Of a stretch of 64,000 nucleotides of DNA, positions 58,534-64,000 are shown one piece after another. The notes under the pieces are model-generated. The model saw only the letters and a program-made list of their open reading frames with translations. It ran no database searches and was not told the origin of the DNA. The position numbers were made by a program, and so were the translations under genes. How positions within the stretch are numbered: position 1 is the first letter of the stretch; each line of letters begins with the position of its first letter. This DNA is from Streptococcus oralis. GTDB taxonomy: Bacteria > Bacillota > Bacilli > Lactobacillales > Streptococcaceae. The stretch lies in the NCBI RefSeq assembly GCF_001983955.1, contig NZ_CP019562.1:496001-560000 (forward strand), read 5' to 3'.

Positions 58534-59913
58534 ATGTTACACAACGCATTTGCCTATGTTACAAGGAAGTTTTTCAAATCGATTGTTATCTTCCTGATTA
58601 TTCTCCTCATGGCGAGCTTGAGTTTGGTCGGTTTGTCGATCAAGGGAGCTACTGCCAAGGCTTCTCAGGAGACCTTTAAAAATATCACCAATAGCTTCTC
58701 CATGCAAATCAATCGTCGCGTCAATCAAGGAACGCCACGTGGTTCTGGGAATATCAAGGGTGAGGATATCAAAAAAATCACCGAAAATAAGGCCATCGAG
58801 TCTTATGTTAAACGCATCAACGCCATCGGAGATTTGACTGGATACGACCTCATCGAAACGCCAGAAACCAAGAAAAATCTCACTGCTGACCGAGCAAAAC
58901 GGTTTGGAAGTAGTTTGATGATTACAGGTGTCAATGACTCCTCTAAAGAAGACAAGTTTGTCTCTGGCTCATATAAGCTGGTTGAAGGTGAGCACCTAAC
59001 CAACGACGACAAGGACAAGATCCTCATGCACAAGGACTTGGCAGCCAAACACGGTTGGAAAGTCGGAGATAAGGTCAAATTGGACTCTAATGTCTACGAT
59101 GCAGACAATGAAAAAGGGGCTAAGGAAACAGTCGAAGTGACAATCAAGGGACTCTTTGATGGGCACAATAAGTCGGCAGTAACCTACTCACAAGAGCTCT
59201 ATGAAAACACAGCTATCACAGACATTCACACTGCTGCAAAACTTTATGGATACACAGAAGACACAGCTATTTATGGGGACGCAACCTTCTTTGTAACAGC
59301 GGACAAGAACTTGGATGACGTCATGAAAGAGTTGAATGGTATCAGCGGTATCAACTGGAAGAGCTACACACTTGTGAAGAGCTCCTCTAACTACCCAGCT
59401 CTAGAGCAATCCATCTCTGGTATGTACAAGATGGCCAACCTCCTCTTCTGGGGTAGCTTGAGCTTCTCAGTTCTTCTCCTTGCACTCTTGCTCAGTCTTT
59501 GGATCAACGCCCGTCGCAAGGAAGTGGGAATTCTCCTCTCTATCGGTCTCAAGCAGGCAAGTATCTTGGGGCAATTTATCACCGAATCGATCCTGATTGC
59601 CATCCCTGCTCTTGTTTCTGCTTACTTCCTAGCCAACTACACAGCTCGTGCAATCGGAAATACTGTTCTTGCCAATGTCACTTCAGGTGTTGCCAAGCAA
59701 GCCAGCAAGGCGGCTCAAGCTTCTAACCTTGGTGGTGGTGCAGAAGTAGATGGCTTTAGCAAGACCTTGTCGAGCCTAGATATTTCCATTCAGACATCAG
59801 ACTTTATCATCGTCTTTGTCCTTGCTTTAGTTCTAGTCGTTCTTGTTATGGCGCTTGCTTCAAGCAATCTCCTCAGAAAACAACCAAAAGAGCTCTTGCT
59901 CGATAGCGAATAA
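58534..59913 (+). CDS. vex3: ABC transporter permease Vex3
   Basis: A 459-residue FtsX-like permease, with the same layout as Vex1: an N-terminal helix (about 10-35), a large extracellular domain (about 40-290) and three C-terminal helices, with a Gly/Ala-rich insertion ASNLGGGAEVDG before the last helix. The ATG at 58534 after AGAAAGGGAACCT gives MLHNAFAYVTRKF, the pneumococcal start; an in-frame ATG at 58507 has no ribosome binding site. Last gene of the vex operon, followed by a terminator that also holds the vncR -10. Confidence 0.93.
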   Translation: MLHNAFAYVTRKFFKSIVIFLIILLMASLSLVGLSIKGATAKASQETFKNITNSFSMQINRRVNQGTPRGSGNIKGEDIKKITENKAIESYVKRINAIGDLTGYDLIETPETKKNLTADRAKRFGSSLMITGVNDSSKEDKFVSGSYKLVEGEHLTNDDKDKILMHKDLAAKHGWKVGDKVKLDSNVYDADNEKGAKETVEVTIKGLFDGHNKSAVTYSQELYENTAITDIHTAAKLYGYTEDTAIYGDATFFVTADKNLDDVMKELNGISGINWKSYTLVKSSSNYPALEQSISGMYKMANLLFWGSLSFSVLLLALLLSLWINARRKEVGILLSIGLKQASILGQFITESILIAIPALVSAYFLANYTARAIGNTVLANVTSGVAKQASKAAQASNLGGGAEVDGFSKTLSSLDISIQTSDFIIVFVLALVLVVLVMALASSNLLRKQPKELLLDSE

Positions 59914-59919
59914 AAAACT

Positions 59920-59966
59920 TGCTACCTATTCTCCCCTAAATGGGGTATAATATAGGTAGCATTTTT
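59920..59966 (+). terminator. Terminator with embedded vncR -10 box
   Basis: Outer stem TGCTACCTAT (59920-59929) with ATAGGTAGCA (59952-59961), inner stem CCCC/GGGG, then TTTTTATCT. TATAAT (59946-59951) lies inside, so the DNA of the terminator also serves as a promoter element for vncRS. Confidence 0.75.
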
Positions 59967-60054
59967 ATCTATTTCGCCTTGATAGGAAGTGGTTTTATCA
60001 GGATGAAATAGAGAGATTTACAAGAAATTTAAAGGAATGTGAAACGTTTTTTCT

Positions 60055-60711
60055 ATGCAAATTTTAATTGTAGAAGATGAAGAGATGATCCGTGAGGGAA
60101 TCAGTGACTATTTGACGGATTGTGGTTATGAAACCATTGAGGCTGCGGACGGTCAAGAAGCTCTGGAAAAATTTTCCAGCCATGAAGTTGCTCTAGTACT
60201 GCTGGATATCCAGATGCCCAAGCTTAATGGCTTAGAAGTCCTAGCCGAGATTCGTAAGACCAGTCAGGTTCCTGTCTTGATGTTGACCGCCTTTCAGGAT
60301 GAAGAATACAAGATGAGTGCTTTTGCTTCGCTAGCAGACGGTTATCTGGAAAAGCCCTTTTCTCTCTCCCTTTTAAAAGTAAGGGTGGACGCGATTTTCA
60401 AGCGCTACTACGATACAGGACGAGTCTTCTCTTATAAAGATACCAAGGTGGACTTTGAGAGTTACAGTGCAAGCCTCGCAGGTCAAGAAGTGGCCATTAA
60501 TGCCAAAGAGTTGGAAATTCTGGACTATCTGGTGAAAAATGAAGGACGGGCATTGACTCGTTCTCAGATTATCGATGCTGTCTGGAAGGCGACAGATGAG
60601 GTTCCCTTTGATCGTGTCATTGATGTCTATATCAAGGAACTGCGGAAAAAGCTAGACTTGGATTGTATCCTCACGGTGCGCAATGTTGGTTATAAATTGG
60701 AGCGAAAATGA
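60055..60711 (+). CDS. vncR: Response regulator VncR
   Basis: A 218-residue OmpR/PhoB-type regulator. Receiver domain (1-115) with acidic pocket EDEE, phospho-acceptor Asp in LLDIQMP (near 52), Thr in LTAF and Lys in LEKPF. The winged-helix domain (about 125-215) contains GRALTRSQIIDAVW. Partner is VncS. The ATG has no ribosome binding site at normal distance: AAAGGA lies about 20 nt upstream and the frame is closed by a TGA at 60040. Confidence 0.94.
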   Translation: MQILIVEDEEMIREGISDYLTDCGYETIEAADGQEALEKFSSHEVALVLLDIQMPKLNGLEVLAEIRKTSQVPVLMLTAFQDEEYKMSAFASLADGYLEKPFSLSLLKVRVDAIFKRYYDTGRVFSYKDTKVDFESYSASLAGQEVAINAKELEILDYLVKNEGRALTRSQIIDAVWKATDEVPFDRVIDVYIKELRKKLDLDCILTVRNVGYKLERK

Positions 60712-62036
60712 AACGAACAGGTTTGTTTACAAAGATATTTATCTATACCTTCTCGATTTTTAGTGTTCTGGTTATTTGTCTTCATTTAGCCATTTATTTT
60801 CTCTTTCCCTCTACTTATCTGAGCCATCGTCAGGAAACCATTGGCCAGAAAGCGACTGCTATTGCCCAATCCCTAGACGGAAAAGATAGGCAAAGCATCG
60901 AGCAAGTGTTGGACTTGTATTCCCAGAGCAGTGATATCAAAGGAGCTGTCAAGGGAGAGATGACCGAGGACAAGTTAGAAGTCAAGGACAATCTTCCTCT
61001 GGATACGGAACGTCAAACTACTTCCCTTTTTATTGAGGAGCGTGAGGTGAAAACGCAAGATGGTAGCACCATGACTCTCCAATTTCTAGCTTCAATGGAC
61101 TTGCAAAAGGAAGCAGAGCAGATTAGTCTCCAGTTTCTTCCCTATACTTTGTTGGCATCCTTTCTGATTTCTCTTTTGGTGGCCTACATCTACGCTCGGA
61201 CCATTGTTGCCCCGATTTTGGAAATCAAGCGGGTGACCCGTCGGATGATGGATTTGGATGCCCAAGTGCGATTGCGCGTGGATTCTAAGGATGAGATTGG
61301 CGATCTCAAGGAACAAATCAATAGCCTATACCAGCATCTCTTGACTGTCATTGCGGACTTGCATGACAAGAATGAAGCTATTCTCCAGCTGGAGAAGATG
61401 AAGGTTGAGTTCCTACGAGGGGCTTCTCATGAACTGAAAACACCTCTGGCTAGTTTGAAAATCCTAATCGAAAATATGAAAGAAAATGTCGGCCGTTATA
61501 AGGATAGAGACCACTATCTTGGAGTTGCCTTGGGGATTGTGGACGACCTCAGTCACCACGTTCTCCAGATATTGTCTCTTTCTTCTGTTCAGGAATTGCG
61601 AGACGAGAAAGAAGAGGTTGACCTCCTTCAGATGACTCAAAGTCTGGTCAAGGATTATGCTTTACTCGCCAAGGATAGAGAACTTCAGGTAGACATTAGC
61701 CTAACTCATCAGCAGGCTTACATAAATCCATCTGTCATGAAATTGATTCTATCTAATCTCATCAGTAATGCTATCAAGCACTCTATTCCAGGCGGCTTGG
61801 TTCGTATCGGAGAGAGAGAAGGGGAACTCTATATCGAGAATAGCTGTAGTCCTGAGGAACAAGAAAAATTGGCCCAGTCTTTTTCTGACAATGCTAGTCG
61901 CAAGGCCAAGGGTTCGGGGATGGGACTCTTTGTGGTCAAAAGTTTATTAGAACACGAGAAATTACCTTATCATTTTGAGATGCAGGGCGATCGCTTGACC
62001 TTCTTCATACGTTATCCCAAAGTCACTCAGGACTAA
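60708..62036 (+). CDS. vncS: Sensor histidine kinase VncS
   Basis: A 442-residue membrane kinase, overlapping vncR by ATGA. Helix 1 (about 10-32), extracellular sensor (33-140), helix 2 (about 143-165), HAMP (about 165-220), H box GASHELKTPLASLK (His near 245) and ATPase domain with N box NLISNAIKHS and G box KGSGMGLFVVKSL. It is predicted to phosphorylate VncR. The signal is not visible in the sequence. Confidence 0.94.
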   Translation: MKRTGLFTKIFIYTFSIFSVLVICLHLAIYFLFPSTYLSHRQETIGQKATAIAQSLDGKDRQSIEQVLDLYSQSSDIKGAVKGEMTEDKLEVKDNLPLDTERQTTSLFIEEREVKTQDGSTMTLQFLASMDLQKEAEQISLQFLPYTLLASFLISLLVAYIYARTIVAPILEIKRVTRRMMDLDAQVRLRVDSKDEIGDLKEQINSLYQHLLTVIADLHDKNEAILQLEKMKVEFLRGASHELKTPLASLKILIENMKENVGRYKDRDHYLGVALGIVDDLSHHVLQILSLSSVQELRDEKEEVDLLQMTQSLVKDYALLAKDRELQVDISLTHQQAYINPSVMKLILSNLISNAIKHSIPGGLVRIGEREGELYIENSCSPEEQEKLAQSFSDNASRKAKGSGMGLFVVKSLLEHEKLPYHFEMQGDRLTFFIRYPKVTQD

Positions 62037-62118
62037 GGAAAAGAAAGGGTTTACATTGATTGGATTGGAAGAAATTCAATCTAAAGTATGGGAAAAACTA
62101 GCTTTTTTTATCAAAAAG

Positions 62119-62127
62119 TGATAAAAT
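62119..62127 (+). promoter_or_regulatory. Extended -10 promoter of fba
   Basis: TGATAAAAT, followed by a leader of about 42 nt with AGGAGG before the ATG at 62176. Confidence 0.6.
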
Positions 62128-62175
62128 GAACAATGTAAATGGGATGTCCCAAAAAATATATAGGAGGCCTGACAA

Positions 62176-63057
62176 ATGGCAATCGTTTCAGCAGAAAAAT
62201 TTGTCCAAGCAGCTCGTGACAACGGTTATGCAGTTGGTGGATTTAACACAAACAACCTTGAGTGGACTCAAGCTATCTTGCGTGCAGCAGAAGCTAAAAA
62301 AGCTCCAGTTTTGATCCAAACTTCAATGGGTGCTGCTAAATACATGGGTGGTTACAAAGTTGCTCGCAACTTGATCGCTAACCTTGTTGAGTCAATGGGT
62401 ATCACTGTACCAGTAGCTATCCACCTTGACCACGGTCACTACGAAGATGCACTTGAGTGTATCGAAGTTGGTTACACTTCAATCATGTTTGACGGTTCAC
62501 ACCTTCCAGTTGAAGAAAACCTTAAATTGGCTAAAGATGTTGTTGAAAAAGCACACGCTAAAGGTATCTCAGTAGAAGCTGAAGTTGGTACTATCGGTGG
62601 TGAAGAAGACGGTATCATCGGTAAAGGTGAATTGGCTCCAATCGAAGACGCTAAAGCAATGGTTGCAACTGGTATCGACTTCTTGGCAGCTGGTATCGGT
62701 AACATCCACGGTCCTTACCCAGCAAACTGGGAAGGTCTTGACCTTGACCACTTGAAGAAATTGACAGAAGCTCTTCCAGGCTTCCCAATCGTATTGCACG
62801 GTGGTTCAGGTATTCCTGATGACCAAATCCAAGCAGCGATCAAACTTGGTGTTGCGAAAGTTAACGTTAACACTGAATGCCAAATCGCATTCGCTAACGC
62901 AACTCGTAAATTTGCTCGTGACTACGAAGCAAACGAAGCAGAATACGACAAGAAAAAACTCTTCGACCCACGTAAATTCTTGGCTGACGGTGTAAAAGCT
63001 ATCCAAGCATCAGTTGAAGAACGTATCGACGTATTCGGTTCAGAAGGTAAAGCATAA
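62176..63057 (+). CDS. fba: Class II fructose-bisphosphate aldolase
   Basis: A 293-residue zinc aldolase that splits fructose 1,6-bisphosphate in glycolysis. Zinc ligands in IHLDHGHYED (His near 85), GNIHGPYP (near 178) and VLHGGSGIP (near 208), catalytic Asp in LDHGH. Codons are highly biased, as expected for one of the most abundant proteins. It is adjacent to vncS, as in pneumococcus. Confidence 0.97.
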   Translation: MAIVSAEKFVQAARDNGYAVGGFNTNNLEWTQAILRAAEAKKAPVLIQTSMGAAKYMGGYKVARNLIANLVESMGITVPVAIHLDHGHYEDALECIEVGYTSIMFDGSHLPVEENLKLAKDVVEKAHAKGISVEAEVGTIGGEEDGIIGKGELAPIEDAKAMVATGIDFLAAGIGNIHGPYPANWEGLDLDHLKKLTEALPGFPIVLHGGSGIPDDQIQAAIKLGVAKVNVNTECQIAFANATRKFARDYEANEAEYDKKKLFDPRKFLADGVKAIQASVEERIDVFGSEGKA

Positions 63058-63077
63058 TCTAGCTGAACAATACAGAT

Positions 63078-63106
63078 AAAACCTGCCTGCGAAGGTGGGT
63101 TTTTTG
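63078..63106 (+). terminator. Terminator after fba
   Basis: AAAACCTGCCT pairs (two wobbles) with AGGTGGGTTTT, then T run. Confidence 0.85.
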
Positions 63107-63151
63107 TGTCTGAATATATAGCGAATATACTGTAGAAGAACCAATCTTAAG

Positions 63152-63180
63152 TTGCTAAAAGGACCTATTTTTTGTACAAT
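63152..63180 (+). promoter_or_regulatory. Promoter abutting hydrolase start
   Basis: TTGCTA, 17-nt spacer, TACAAT ending 6 nt before the ATG at 63187. Confidence 0.6.
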
Positions 63181-63186
63181 AATGCT

Positions 63187-64000
63187 ATGAAAATACTGAA
63201 AAAATGGTTTCTTGGCATTCTTAGTTTCATTCTTTTGTTTTTACTCGCTACATTCATCTTTCACCGTATCAGTTTGGAAAAGGAAGAAGCCTCACTGACA
63301 CCTATGGGGCAACAAGTTCTCGTCAATGGACATCAAATAAATGTTTACGTTGAAGGAGATGGTCTTGAGACTATTGTAGTTCTCTCAGGTGCTGGTATTG
63401 CTTCTCCTATATTGGATTTTAAAGAAGTATCGGAATCCTTATCGAAACAGTATAAAGTAGTCATCGTGGAGCGGGCGGGATATGGTTATAGTGATGATAG
63501 CAATTATTCAAGAGATGTGATGGAGGTTTTGTCTGAGACTCGCCAAGCTCTTTCGCAAGCAAATATCACAGGGCCGTTTATCATTCTGTCTCATTCCATG
63601 GCTAGTCTAGAGAGTTTGGCTTGGCAGGAGAAGTATCCTGATGAAGTGAAAGCCTTGATTGGTTTAGATTGGGCACTGCCGTCAAGTTATGAGAATTTAA
63701 AGGATAATCAGGCCTTGCTTACGTTGGCCTATTGTAGCAGTAAGATTGGGTTATTACGTTATTTCCCTGAGTCCTTTTATATAAAAAATCAAACTCTGAT
63801 CGAAAGTGAACGAAAACAATATAAACTTCTAGCTTATAAGCAGTTGATGTCACAAGCTATGTTTCATGAATCCCAAACGGTAAAGGAAAATGCTAAGAAA
63901 GTTACTTCTAGCATCAATCCGAAAATTCCCACCTTATTACTGGTGTCTAACGGTGAAGGTACTAGCTTTAGCCAATCTGAGTGGCAACGTTATGCAGAGA
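63187..64000 (+). CDS. Membrane-anchored alpha/beta hydrolase (partial)
   Basis: The frame is open from the ATG to the window edge (271 codons, 3' end missing). It has a basic start (MKILKKWF), one membrane helix (about 8-26) and an extracellular alpha/beta hydrolase domain: GAGIASPILDF in the oxyanion region, VERAGYGYSDDS, and a nucleophile elbow SHSMASLES near 135. The usual G-x-S-x-G is altered to S-H-S-M-A. No ribosome binding site. Substrate unknown. Confidence 0.82.
   Translation, partial: MKILKKWFLGILSFILLFLLATFIFHRISLEKEEASLTPMGQQVLVNGHQINVYVEGDGLETIVVLSGAGIASPILDFKEVSESLSKQYKVVIVERAGYGYSDDSNYSRDVMEVLSETRQALSQANITGPFIILSHSMASLESLAWQEKYPDEVKALIGLDWALPSSYENLKDNQALLTLAYCSSKIGLLRYFPESFYIKNQTLIESERKQYKLLAYKQLMSQAMFHESQTVKENAKKVTSSINPKIPTLLLVSNGEGTSFSQSEWQRYAE

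Noticed and set aside
59914..60054. Pep27 gene between vex3 and vncR
   Set aside because: All ATGs in the interval meet a stop within two codons.
1..64000. CRISPR array, prophage, rRNA operon
   Set aside because: No regularly spaced repeats, no phage structural genes and no rRNA sequence were seen.

Overview
The window reads as chromosome of a mitis-group Streptococcus (S. pneumoniae / S. mitis / S. oralis cluster). The evidence is the set of gene blocks known from pneumococcus: estA-uvrC-pepV-brnQ, murT-gatD, codY-pncA, vex1-3/vncRS next to fba, and truA-pdxK-ECF. It also rests on low-GC codon use and extended -10 (TGnTATAAT) promoters. I saw no BOX or RUP repeats, and no murMN genes between estA and uvrC, so a non-pneumococcal relative is at least as likely as S. 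pneumoniae; the species is not resolved.

Layout. 0-4.5 kb: Rrf2 regulator, a nucleotidyltransferase and a polar amino-acid ABC transporter. 4.6-18.3 kb: DNA and RNA maintenance genes (recJ, rnjB, uvrC), hydrolases, a nitroreductase, dipeptidase PepV and the branched-chain amino-acid transporter BrnQ. 18.3-23.5 kb: two paralogous DUF1307 lipoproteins, an M42 peptidase, a HIT protein, the carboxypeptidase DacB, and rplK-rplA with a probable L1 autoregulatory site. 23.5-23.85 kb: a gene-free structured stretch resembling the 5' part of a group II intron. 23.9-33.1 kb: methyltransferase, apt, metA, dnaD, tpiA, dpr, PhnA-like protein, MFS transporter, then truA-pdxK and a pyridoxine-type ECF S component. 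33.1-46.4 kb is the accessory region: two decayed IS30-family copies in the same orientation bracket alkA-ogt, a complete type I restriction-modification locus and the ruins of a siderophore ABC transporter. 46.4-64 kb: core genes again (pepQ, murT-gatD, an HOSCN-reductase-like flavoprotein, an OFA transporter, a DEAD-box helicase, codY-pncA, tRNA-Leu, vex123-vncRS, fba, and a partial alpha/beta hydrolase).

The most striking system is the type I locus at 35.9-44.4 kb. It has hsdM, a half-length hsdS, a second half-hsdS in inverted orientation, a tyrosine recombinase, a full-length hsdS, a small membrane-anchored protein and hsdR. A 16-bp core repeat, placed at the codons joining the two target-recognition halves, occurs in alternating orientation at four places. 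Flipping the 554-bp segment between the first two copies would fuse the two halves in frame into a second full-length HsdS of 369 residues. Recombination between a 33-bp direct repeat would create a third version (394 residues), and a larger inversion a fourth (362). The locus therefore looks like a shufflon that changes genome-wide methylation, related to but arranged differently from the pneumococcal ivr (SpnIII) and tvr (SpnIV) loci. The block lies between two copies of the 3' end of ogt, which suggests how it was inserted.

Several genes (uvrC, truA, murT and the terminal hydrolase) have a -10 box only 6-7 nt before the ATG and no ribosome binding site, which points to leaderless mRNAs.
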